Source: Siphonodentalium dalli (Eukaryota > Mollusca > Scaphopoda > Gadilida > Siphonodentaliidae). Taken from it: a stretch of DNA of 64,000 bases. A model generated the notes under the pieces. That model was not told the DNA's origin. It saw only the letters and a program-made list of their open reading frames with translations, and ran no database searches. Position numbers and translations under genes: made by a program. The stretch lies in assembly GCA_032622095.1 (NCBI GenBank), contig CP136066.1, positions 61,656,609 through 61,720,608 of the forward strand. The letters run 5' to 3'. Positions 36,643-47,760 of the stretch are shown here, one piece after another; the stretch's first letter is position 1; each line of letters begins with the position of its first letter.

Positions 36643-39600
36643 ACATAGCATATTATTCTAGGTATTGGAAATGATAATGAAGTCTACATGAAGGCTAATT
36701 ATTTTGTAATCCATTTGTTTCTTTACGTATGTCCCTGTATGGCCTGGACACTGCTGATAATGTTTGGGATAGTCACACGCTGTGTAGGTTCCTCAATAGA
36801 TGGAGTATTCGGTCCTGCTAGTATGCTATGCTGCTGGTGGGTCCTACTGAATTGATATGATGCTGGTAGGGCAAACTGATGCTGTTAATAATGAAAGTGT
36901 CAATGACACTGTAGCTCAACTTGGAAAGGGAATAATTCCATGTGTTAAAGTCAATGGAGTGATTAGGAATGTGGAAAGTTGAAAGGCCTAGTTATGCAAA
37001 GAGTAAAATCTAAGATGGCCGCTGGCAGCCATGTTTTTTTGCCGTATGACCCCAAAAAGACTCGTTCCCATTTACATGTCATTATTAACATCCAGTACAA
37101 ATTTCATGATGATCTGACAAAAGATACGACCTGTAGCCTGTGTCAAAGGATTTAGTCATGCAAAGTAAAATCCAAGATGGCTGCTGGTGGCCATGTTTTT
37201 TGGCCGAACAACCCCAAAATGACTCGTGTCCCATCTACATGTCAATATTAACATCCATGACAAATTTCATGATGATCAGACGAGCAGTATGACCTGTAGC
37301 CCGCGCCAATAGATTGAATTTTGAAAACCAAAATGGCCACTGGTGGCCATGTTTTTTTGCCGAATGACCCCAAAATAACTCGTTCCCATCTACATGACAA
37401 TGTCAACATTCATGACAAATTTCATAAAGATCGGACCAAAGGTACGACCTGTAGCCCCGCGCCAAAGGATTTAGTCATGCAAAGAGTAAAATCCAAGATG
37501 GCTGCTGGCGGCCAGGTTTTTTGGCCGAATGACCCCAAAACGACTCGTTCCCATCTACATGTCATTGTTAACGTCCATGACAAATTTCATGAAGATCTGA
37601 CCAAAGCTACGACCTGTAGGTCGCGCCAAAGGATTTAATCAGGCATAGAGTAAAATCCAAGATGGCTGCTGGTGGCCATGTTTTTTGGCCGAATAACCCC
37701 AAAATGAAACTTTCCTATCTACATGTCATTGTTAACATCCGTGACAAATTTCATGATGATCCGACCAAAGCTACGACCTGTAGCCTGTGCCAAAGGATTT
37801 AGTCATGCAAAGAGTAAAGTCCAAGATGGCTGCTAGTGGTCGTGGTTTTTGGCCAAACGACCCCTAAATGACTCGTTCCCATCTACATGTCAATATTAAC
37901 ATCCATGACAAATTTCATGATGATCGGATGAACAGTACGACCTGTAGTCCGTGCTAATGGATTGAATTTTGAAATTCAAGATGGCCACTGGCGGCCATGT
38001 TTTTTTGCCGAATGACCCCAAAATTACTTGTACTCATTTAGATGTCAATGTTAACAGTCATGACAAATCTCATAATGATCTGACCAAAGGTACGACCTTT
38101 AGCCCGTGCCAAAGGATTTAGTCATGCAAAGAGTAAAATCCAAAATGGCTGCTGGCGGCCATTTTTTTGTGGCCCAATGACCACAAAATGGCTCGTTCCC
38201 ATCTACATGTCATTGTTAACATCCATGACAAATTTCATGAAGATCTGACCAAAGCTACTACCTGTAGCCCCGCGCCAAAGGATTTAGTCATGCATAGAGT
38301 AAAATCCAAGATGGCTGCTGGCGGCCATGTTTTTTGGCCGGATGACCCCAAAATGACTTGTTCCCATCTACATGTCATTGCTAACATCCATGACAAATTT
38401 CATGAAGATCAGACCAAAGCTACGACCTGTAGCCCGTGCCAAAGGATTTAGTCATGCAAAGAGTAAAATCCAAGATGGCTGCTGGTGGCCATATTTTTTG
38501 GCCGAATGACCCCAAAATAACTTCTTACAATCTACATGTCATTGTTAACACACATGACAAATTTTTTGAAGATCTGACCAAAGCTACGACCTGTAGCCCG
38601 TGCCAAAGGATTTAGTCATGCAAAGAGTAAAATCCAAGATGGAGCGATTAGGAATGTGGAAAGTTGAATGTCTAATACCATGTTTTTTGGCCGAATGACC
38701 CCAATATGACTCGTTCCCATCTACATGTCATTATTAACATTCATGACAAATTTTATGATGATCAGACTAAAGGTACGACCTTTAGCTTGTGCTAAAGGAT
38801 TAAATTTTGAAATCAAAGATGACCGCTGGCGGCCATGTTTTTTGTCCGTATGACCCCAAAATGACTCGTTCCCATCTACATGTCAATGTTAACATCCATG
38901 ACAAATTTCATGATGATCAGACGAACAGTACGACCCGTGGCCCTTGCTAATGGATTAAATTTTGAAATCAAAGACGACTGCTGGCGGCCATGTTTTTTGT
39001 CCGTATGACCCTAAAATGACTCGTTCCCATCTACATTCCAATTTCAACAGCGATGACAAATTTCATGATGATCAGACTAAAGGTACGACCTGTAGCCCGT
39101 GCTAAAGGATTTAGTCATACAAAAAGTAAAATCCAAGATGGCTACTGGCGGCCATGTTTTTGGCCGAATGACCCCAAAATGACCTGTTCCCATCTACATG
39201 CCATTATTAACATTCATGACAAATTTTATGATGGTCAGACTAAAGGTACGACCTGTAGCTTGTGCTAAAGGATTTAGTCATACAAAAAGTAAAATCCAAG
39301 ATGGATGCTGGCGGCCATGTTTTTCAGCCGAATGACCCCAAAATGACTCGTTCCCATCTACATGTCATTCTAAACATCCAGTACAAATTGTATGATGATC
39401 AGACTAAAGGTACGACCTGTAGCCCGTGCTAAACAATTTAGTCATACAAAGAGTAAAATCCAAGATGGCTGCCATGTTTTTTGGCCCAATGACCCCAAAA
39501 TTACTCGTTCCCATCTACATGTCAATGTTAACATCCATGACAAATTTCATGATGATCAGACAAACAGTACTACCTGTGGCCCGTGCTAATGGATTAAATT

Positions 39601-40238
39601 TTGAAATCAAAGATGACCGCTGGCGGCCATTTTTTTTGTCCGTATGACCTCAAAATGACTCGTTCCCATCTACATTCCAATTTCAACAGCGATGACAAAT
39701 TTCATGATGATCAGACTAAAGGTACGACCTGTGCTAAAGGATTTAGTCATACAAAGAGTAAACTCCAAGATGGCTTCTGGCGGCCATCTTTTTTGCCCGA
39801 ATGACCCAAAAATGACTCGTTCCCATCTGCATGTCATTGTTAACATCCATGACAAATTTTATGATGATCAGACTAAATGTACAACCTGTAGCCCGTGTCA
39901 AAGGATTTAGTCATGGAAAGAGTAAAATCTAAGATGGCTGCCGGCGGCCACGTTTTTTGGCCGAATGAATCCAAAATTACTCATTCCCATCTACATGTCA
40001 ATATTAACATCCATGACAAATTTCATGACAAGAAGACAAACAGTACGGCCTGTAGCCCGTGCTAATGATTGAATTTTGAAATCCATGATGGCCACTGGCA
40101 GCCATGTTTTTTTTACCGAATTACCCCAAAATGACTCGTTCCCATCTACATGTCGATGTCAACATCCCTGACAAATTTCATAATAATCGAACCAAACGTA
40201 CGAACTGTAGCCCGTGCTACATGAAACTGTTGACGAAT
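36643..40238. repeat. minisatellite-bearing block present only between modules B and D2
   Basis: This 3.6-kb block separates module B from block D2. The A-to-D1 junction lacks it: AACCAAAAACAT is followed directly by CACGCG. About 340 bp of non-repetitive sequence precede the repeats. The CA tract and GACGGATACC sequence that follow were probably part of the same composite element, which favours loss from the A-D1 copy over gain here; this is inference. Confidence 0.7.
36985..40220 (+). repeat. minisatellite, about 20 units of 160-166 bp
   Basis: Units contain AGAGTAAAATCCAAGATGGC, GGCGGCCATGTTTTTTGGCC, GAATGACCCCAAAATGACTC, CATCTACATGTCA and GACAAATTTCATGATGATC, ending TACGACCTGTAGCCCGTGC. 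There are two subtypes: one starts TAGTCATGCAAAGAG, the other GATTGAATTTTGAAAT. They are interspersed. Open frames crossing units are by-products of the period. Confidence 0.95.
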
Positions 40239-41863
40239 CACGCGCACACATACACACACACACCCACACACACACACACACACACACGCGCACACGCACA
40301 CGCACGACGGATACCAAGCCATGGCAATAGCTCAAACTTTACAAAGTAAAGTTGAGCTAAAAGCTACTGTTATCTATACTAATACCACCCAATTATGTTT
40401 GTTTGTTTGTCAATTAAATCAGAATAATTGCCATTGACATCAGAATCACAGAATGATCATATGTCTTAAAAGGGCACTAATTATTCATGATTAAATTTAA
40501 TTAAATACTTAATTACATACCGGTACCTAAAATGGTTGGACCCATGGAGCTGAAAATTGTTACACAGGTTTAAATTGACCAGAGGAATGTAATGTGATAG
40601 GTGCCTTTGACCTCAGACAAATTAAAGGGGGTTCATGTGATAGATGCCTATGACACCATATGACTTAAATGGGTACTGATGTTCAATAAAGAGTATTTAT
40701 TATTAGCTTAGACGATATGTGTAACATTGGTACACAGGGATAACTTGAACAAGAGATTGCCAGGGACATGTGACATGGATCACCGAAGACTTAAAGTGGC
40801 ACTTAAACACAGATGTAAATTGAAGCCAGGGAGTGTCGCGGTATAGGTGCTGTTGGCATCAGATATCTTAAAAAGGCACTAATAATTAATTTAACTAGAT
40901 AGTTAATTATAACTCAAAATGGTTGGAATCTGGTGGTTGAAAATTGACATGAAGAGTATCATGGAATATGTGCTGCTGGTCTCAGACGACTTACAGGGGG
41001 AACTAATAAACAATTTTAATTAAATAGTTAATCATATCCCCAAAATGATTGGACTATGGTCACTGGAAATTGATATGCAGGGGTAGATTAACACATGGTG
41101 TACCATTGGATATGTGCCGACGGTGCTGTTGACCATAAAGGGGAACTTAAAAGATTTACTAATTATCATATAATTATGAGCAATGAAGGATGTCTCTTAT
41201 CAGCTTAGAAGATATGTAGGAAAATTGGTACACATGGGTCACCTGACCAGGGGATTATCATGAGATAGGCAGCTTTGACCTCAGATGACATAAACAGTGA
41301 CTAATAAATTATATTAACATAGATGATCATCGAAGAGTGTTTATTATCAGCTCAAACCCCAGCTAGTGTTTTCTAAAGTTGTAAATTCCACAGTGTTGGC
41401 TAGAGCGATTTGAAAAAAAAGCCCGAGTTTGTATGAAACATCCAAGAACATGACAATTTTTAATTATTTTAATAATGGCTGTCCTGTTGCTTACAAAATG
41501 ACAGGAATAGCTATCTCAGATATGGTTGGTTTGTTACAAGTAACACTGCCTTTAATAACATATATTATAATATACGGTACCTGTACATGTTTTTGAATGT
41601 TTTATACAAATAATGAACCATATATCATGAAAATAGCAGCAAGAAAAGTTGAACGTATTGAACAGTACTTTTTCAAATCTTGACATCATTAGTTTGCCAT
41701 ACCAGCATGATAACAATTCAGCAAGGATCCACCAGCATGATAGCAAATTAGCAGGACTACTTAACCACTAACCAGAGGTGAGATTGTAGTTATATTTTTT
41801 ATATGATTGGTCTCAAGTTACCATATATCCTAGGCAGTTTTCTGTGTACCAAATTACACTCAA

Positions 41864-42037
41864 TTAGCCAAAGATTGGTTTAGCAAAAATATAAAACGGT
41901 CCACACAAAAAATACAAAGCAGTCCCAACTCCAACAAAAATAGCCAATATGAGGTCTATCAGAATGTATAAAGATGTAACTAAGACTAAGTGAAAGAAAT
42001 TTGATAATGTTTCAACTACTTTCAATCTGTATTTGGT
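41864..42037 (-). other. possible terminal exon encoding a hydrophobic 57-residue tail (D2)
   Basis: Same sequence as 30723-30896, with the acceptor-like TTTCAG and the stop conserved. It is supported only by an open frame and hydrophobicity. Confidence 0.2.
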
Positions 42038-42494
42038 CTGAAATTTCCAAAGGTGTACTTGTGTCAGGTACAATTTCCAATTGTTGACAATTTTTATCAA
42101 AGTTGGGGACTAGACAGTCAGCTAACAGTGTATCACCCCCACCCACTTTTCAAAGACCGTGAAGTGAAGAGAAGTCTTAAATTAAAAATCCTCCCCAATG
42201 TGATTGTGAATGTCACTCATCGACTGAAATTCGCAATACATTTACAATGTCAAATTAATACAAGTATCTAACTTTTATTTTATTTATTCGTGATTTATAA
42301 CCGATTGTTAATGTTATTGAACATTCAGTTATTTTCAGTATTAAGCTTTTCAAGTTCAAATCGGCATCTTCAAAACTTTGTTGATATCCGCGCACCGTTA
42401 ATGCTGGATAGCCTGCGACGAAAGACCATCCTGTTAAATTTGTGCGCATGCGTAAATTGGACCTTCCCGGTTGGGGTTCCTTCTCACGCTTACC

Positions 42495-43146
42495 CTTTTC
42501 AATGCAAGGGTAGAATTCTTCGGGCGCTAAGATCCCCCGATTATTCCCGAGGCCATTCGGTATGTTTCGGAAATACACAACAACAAAAATTGCCGCGGCA
42601 GTTTTGAAATTGTTTTAACATTTCCTCGACACGTGTTTCACATCAAATGAGATTGCACAGTACAATACATTAATAACTATAATCCCCAATCAGATCAACC
42701 AACATAGAGAAAACGGAGACGAGTTGCAGTAATAGAGACTGGTAGTGATAGTGACTGAAATTGAAATTCGCAATGTGAGCGCTTCAAAACAACATTTATG
42801 AATGAACTGTGACGTCACATGGAATCGCGTGCAAACATTCCAACGTATATTCATGCGCACTATCACAAAATATTTCCTAGTTTGTATCATTATTTGATTG
42901 CCTGCCACACAGAAATTGGAATCACTGACCTTTATGCAATGTTTTGAGATTTTTTTGGAGTTCAAAAAATTGCATAAAGGTCAGTGATTCCAATTTCTGT
43001 GATTCACAGTGTGTTTGTACCAAGAATCTCCGTCGCAGGTTCGGTAGTGATGTTCGGGAATCTTCGGGGGATCTTAGCACCGAGTGATGTTCGGGAATCA
43101 TCGGGGGATCTTAGCGGCCGAAGAATTCTATTTTTGCCTTTTCAAT
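42495..43146. mobile_element. 634-bp TIR element with 9-bp target duplication (MULE-like)
   Basis: The element 42504-43137 is flanked by CTTTTCAAT at 42495-42503 and 43138-43146. Block D1 has the sequence once, so it is the empty site. The terminal inverted repeats are about 46 bp, start GCAA, and share TAGAATTCTTCGG and GCTAAGATCCCCCGAT. A 9-bp duplication with long TIRs is most like Mutator-type elements; if the boundary is off by one, an 8-bp (hAT-like) duplication is possible. There is no transposase. Near the right end a direct repeat of about 37 bp (GATGTTCGGGAATC.TCGGG) is duplicated. Confidence 0.8.
42908..43001. repeat. perfect 33-bp hairpin inside the TIR element
   Basis: 42908-42940 (CACAGAAATTGGAATCACTG and on) is exactly complementary to 42969-43001 across a 28-nt loop. 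The size and lack of mismatch suit a young hairpin-RNA source or an internal fold-back. Confidence 0.9.
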
Positions 43147-43207
43147 AGACGATAAACTGAATTATGACGTCACAGTGTCAAGGGAGATAACTCAGCTTTA
43201 CACAACG

Positions 43208-43692
43208 TCATTTCCTGGGCGCATTTAGCTTGCATCGGAAGTGATCAACGTAGAAATCTTCCTTCCGGGTTTGGCGTATTCTGTTTGCTGAGAACAGTTC
43301 TTGGAATGGGAAGATCGAATATTGATTCTTTCCACATTCATCCAGATGTTCACTCAGTGAATTTTTGCGATATTCTGGTTGATTTATCTGTTGTCTATGG
43401 ATCCGCATTCTTTCTCGAAATTTATTGCCTGTTTCTCCGATATAATTTTCGAACGTCCATGACAGACAATACAATATATAATATCTTCCGAGTTACAGTC
43501 CATAGATATATTCGGATAGATTGTCATTCCATTGTTTAATGTCAGTCACCCTCCAGTGTGAAGGTAATTACATGTGCCACACCGTTTGTCGCCACATTTA
43601 CTGACTATATGATATGGAATCCCATCAGTTGTGAACTTTGCTTTCGTCAATATTTTTTTCAGATTTTTGGGTTGGCGTTTGCTAGGTAGAAT
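43208..43692 (-). pseudogene. Penelope-like GIY-YIG endonuclease remnant (D2)
   Basis: Same remnant as at 31461-31868, extending about seven residues further upstream (a PSKRQPKNLKKIL stretch leading into the endonuclease). A 1-bp deletion near 43449, relative to D1, shifts the frame just before the YIGET motif, and other small indels occur downstream. The reverse transcriptase is missing. Confidence 0.7.
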
Positions 43693-45259
43693 GTCATATG
43701 ATAAATATACGTTTTAAGAATTATAATCGCAGCGAAGAATTATGTCCCCGACTCTCCATATTTAACCTGGTGATTTTTTTAATATATGGAATCCGAGTCA
43801 CAACAGGAAACTCCATAGCAAATAATAATCAAAATCGACCTGATAAATCTTGAGTCAGTAATTTCAATGGCAGAAAAGAGTTATCACCGTGGCTCCGTCC
43901 ATACTCGACCATGCAGGTAACCACATTTGAACAAGAATCCAGTCAGCTGATACTATCCGCACCAACTTTGAACACAATCGGCCTTGCGGCTCAGGAGATG
44001 TTTTAAGAATTATGACCCAATCAAATCTCCGCAAGTGTTAATTAGTAGTCCACATGATTTATTTCACCCATGAAAGTAAAATTGCCACACTATGGAATGA
44101 CGACATTCACCAAGGTCGTATATTTAATCGGAAACCAGTATAATTTGTATTCCATGATTTCAAACCCCTAAACTGTAAGGCATATCTCGCGATAGTCCTT
44201 AGGTTTCGAATGGTAAAACTAGTATTGGTATGCATTATCAATTGTACGACATCGGTACACTATTTTTAACGTCATGTCCGGTGCCAAAACTATTTAGCCT
44301 ACCGGTTTCCGCTACACTTCCTTTTCAAGTCCTCAGTGATCGCTCGTGTTCCGAGCTTGCGGCGTGGGATGTTCTTTTGATTTAGCTATTTTGTTTTTCA
44401 TATTTTTGTATGTGTTAAGAAAGGCCATGGTCACACAATATTCAGTCACCTTTGACCCAATATTTAGTTACTTTTGACCCAATATTCAGTCACATTTGAC
44501 CCAATTTCTATAGTCACACATGTCTCAATTTAATTAAAGGCTACTAAATATTTAATGGCTAAATGTTCTAAATAATAATTCCTATATCTCACATCAAATT
44601 GTCTTGAGAAAAAGATGTTTTAAGAATTACTATCGCAGCAAAGAATTATGTCCCTGAATCTGTCCAAATTTAACCCAATGACCATTTTTGAATAAATTTG
44701 AATCCGAGTCACACAGGGAAACTCCATACCAAATATAAGCGCAATCGGCCTGATAAATGCTGTGTTAGTAACTACAATGGGTGAAAAATAGTTATGTCCC
44801 TGGCTTCATCCATATTTGACCTAGTAACCACATTTGAACAAGAATCCCAGTCACCTAATACTTTCCCCATAAGGTATGACCCCATTTGGCCTTGCGATCT
44901 TTCGATAATTATCACCCAATCAAATGTCTGCACATATTAATGTTACTTTGTGGTCCAATTAAAGGATCAATGAAACACTTTGTAATGATCCAATTCACCA
45001 TGGCGCTCGTGTATTTAATCGGAAACCAGTATAATGTGCATTCCATTTATGATTACAAACCCCTAAACTATAAGGCATATCTCCATAGTCCTTAGTTCGG
45101 AGCTGTTTTTATAATCGTACCGCAATTATTGTGTACTGTTTATAAAAGGCTGCATGCATGGCGTTTCAGACTATGCACACGCGACTGAGAAACCGGGAAT
45201 TGACTTTGTGACCTAGAAGGAAAAGTGAAATAAAAATATTTCAATATTAAAATACTAAC

Positions 45260-45526
45260 CTTTGATAGTAAGTGTGCCCATTGTAAACTTGTCCCCGACT
45301 GTGCACTTGTATTTAGCAGCGTCGTCCATAGCAACAATTGGTATGGTGAGCGTATGAGTAAGGTCCTCTGATGTCATCTGGAAGCGATCGTTTGGTTTAA
45401 TCTCATTGGTTCCCTTGAACCATTTGGCGTTGACCATTGGCTTTGAAACCTGTACGGCCATTGTGACCTTTTCTTTCTCTGTGACGGTGATATCACCCAG
45501 CCGTTTTGTGATCTTCACTGGTATTT
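45260..45526 (-). CDS. single-exon I-set Ig domain (C1), titin/twitchin-like
   Basis: 267-bp phase 1-1 exon equivalent to A1 and B1, with acceptor ACTCACTGCAG and donor GTTAGT. It combines A1-like residues with A2-like ones (FKGTNEI and DDAAKYKC), which suggests it is closer to the ancestor or has exchanged sequence with its neighbour. The B-strand Cys is absent; the core Trp and F-strand Cys are present. Confidence 0.85.
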
Positions 45527-46330
45527 CTGCAGTGAGTGAATAATGTATTATAGTGACATAAATATCCATCATACATACAAGACAGTCAATAGCTGTTGAA
45601 ATGCTCTCCAAACTGTAACGACTGAAAAGACTAGCACCCCGAAGTCTATAGTAGTCAGTACTCATCGAAATCACATAAAACAAATAGTTATAAACCGGCA
45701 CATAGCTAGAGCAATGAGTTATGTTAAATATAAAACAACATCAAATTCAAATATAAAATAAATTAAATTAAAAAAAATGTATGTAACACAAATTATATAT
45801 TTATATTTTTAATTTGTGTTTTGAATCAAAATGGCTTAATGTTCAAAATTCTAAGAACCACATCGGGCGATCCATGGTCTTGAGAAAAAGACATTTTAAT
45901 AAATAATACCGGAATTAAGAGTTATATCACTGGCTCGCTTCTTTATTACATATCAGTTTACATAGCAGTACAATTTAACTACACCAAATTAAGATTCATA
46001 TCACCAAGGAATAGGTTACACATTTGATGATCATGATCGGCCTCTCGTTAATATTTAGTTAATTCTGTTTGTACATCAAAGAAGCATTCCAACGCTGGGT
46101 ATACTATCAGTTTTCCAATCAAATGTCCACAAGCTGATAGTCTATATACGATTTATTTTACCCAACAAAGTATTATAGACATACTTTGGTATGACGCAAT
46201 TCCTCACGACGGTTTATATAATCGTACCGCAATTATTTCGCACTGTTTATAAAAAAAACATGCATGAAATTGACTTTGTGTGGCCTAGAAAGAAAAGAGA
46301 AATAAAAAGATTTCAATTTCAAATACAAAC

Positions 46331-46597
46331 CGTTGACAGTAAGTGTGCCAATTGTAGACTTGTCCCCGATTATGCATTTGTATTTAGCAGCGTCGTCCAT
46401 AGCAACTGTTGGTATGGTGAGAGTATGAGTAAGGTCCTCCGATGTCATCTGGAAGTGATCGTTTGGTTTAATCTCATTGGTTCCTTTGAACCATTTTACC
46501 GTGACCTTTGGTGTTGAAACCTGTACGGCCATTGTGACCTTATTTTTCTCTGTGACGGTGATATCAGCCAGCTGTTTTGTGATATTCGTTGGTATTT
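46331..46597 (-). CDS. single-exon I-set Ig domain (C2), titin/twitchin-like
   Basis: 267-bp phase 1-1 exon, the most diverged of the six and the most 5' on the minus strand. The acceptor is CACTAATTGCAG and the donor GTTTGT. The intron to C1 is 804 bp against 850 bp in A and B. The product carries KWFKGTNEIKPNDHFQM and DDAAKYKC. No further Ig exon was found upstream within the window. Confidence 0.8.
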
Positions 46598-47760
46598 CTG
46601 CAATTAGTGGACAATTTCTTATAGTGACATAAATATCTATCATGCAAAGTGCAAGATGGTCAATTGCTGCTGAGACAATCACCTGACTGTAACGACTGAA
46701 AAGACAAAGACCCTGAAGTATACAGTAGTCAGTACTTACCAAAGTCACATAAAACAAGTAGTTCTAAACCGGTACATAGCTAGAGCAAGGAGTTATTTTA
46801 AATTAAAAAAAAATATTCAAATATAAATAAAAAAAATGTATGTAACACAAATGGTATATATATATATATATTTTAATTCGTGTTTTAAATAAAAATGGCC
46901 AAATGCTCAAAATTCTAAGTACAACATCTGACGATCAATGATCTTGAGAAAAAGTATCGTTAAGAATTAATATCGCAACGAAGCGACTGTCCATATTTAA
47001 TCCTGGTGAATCTTTTTGAATAAATTTGAATCCCAGTCACACAAGGAAACTGCCTACCAAAGAAAACTCGGCATGATAAATCTTGTGTTTTTAATTACAA
47101 AGGCTAAAAAAGAGTTATGTCCCTGGCTTCGTCCATATGCGACCAGGCAACCACATTCGAACAAGAATTACGGTGACCTAATACTATCCCCACCAACTAT
47201 GATCCCATTCCGACTTGAGGCTCTGGATATGTTTTAAGAAGTATTACCCAAACAAATGTTTATAAATGTTTATTATAAATCAATATGATTTATTTCACCC
47301 ATTAAAGTACCACTGTCACACTTTGTAATGAAGCAATTCATCACAGTGTCGTGTTTTTAACCGGAAACCAGTTTAGTGCATATTCCATTTATGATTACTA
47401 AGCACTACACTAGAAGGCATATCTCACCATAGTCCTTAGGTTTGGAATGGTAAAGTTAACATTGGTATGGACTATCGATGCTACGATATCGGAAATCTAT
47501 TGTGTAACGTCATGTCCAGGGCCAAGATTATTTAGTCTAGCAGTTTCCGCTACATTTCTTAGGTTCCGTTGTAGGATGTTATTTAGATTTAGCTATTATG
47601 TTGCTTTTCATACTTTTGTATGGGTGACCACATTATTTAGTCACCTTTGACCCAATATTTAGTTACTTTTGACCCAATATTCAGTCACCGTTGACCCAAT
47701 TTCTATAGCCACACAATCATGACTCAATTTAGATAAGGCTACTAAATATTTAGCTAGTTG

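Larger units (their letters stand above)
40239..43690. repeat. duplicated block D2
   Basis: Copy of block D1 with a longer (CA)n tract at about 40239-40308, a 634-bp TIR element at 42504-43137, and a slightly longer Penelope-like remnant at its right end. It joins module C at GATAAATATACG (about 43701). Confidence 0.9.
43691..47760. repeat. segmental duplication module C (Ig exon pair C)
   Basis: More diverged copy of modules A and B, offset 11663 bp from B. It includes the TTGACCCAATATT repeats at about 44450-44505 and again at about 47645-47695, so part of the exon flank is present twice here. The right flank seen in A and B (GGCCTTTCGTGGC) is absent. Confidence 0.85.

Noticed and set aside
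37321-39910. Several 60-105-codon frames across the minisatellite
   Set aside because: They exist only because repeat units of about 162 bp keep one frame open; no domain or start context is conserved.
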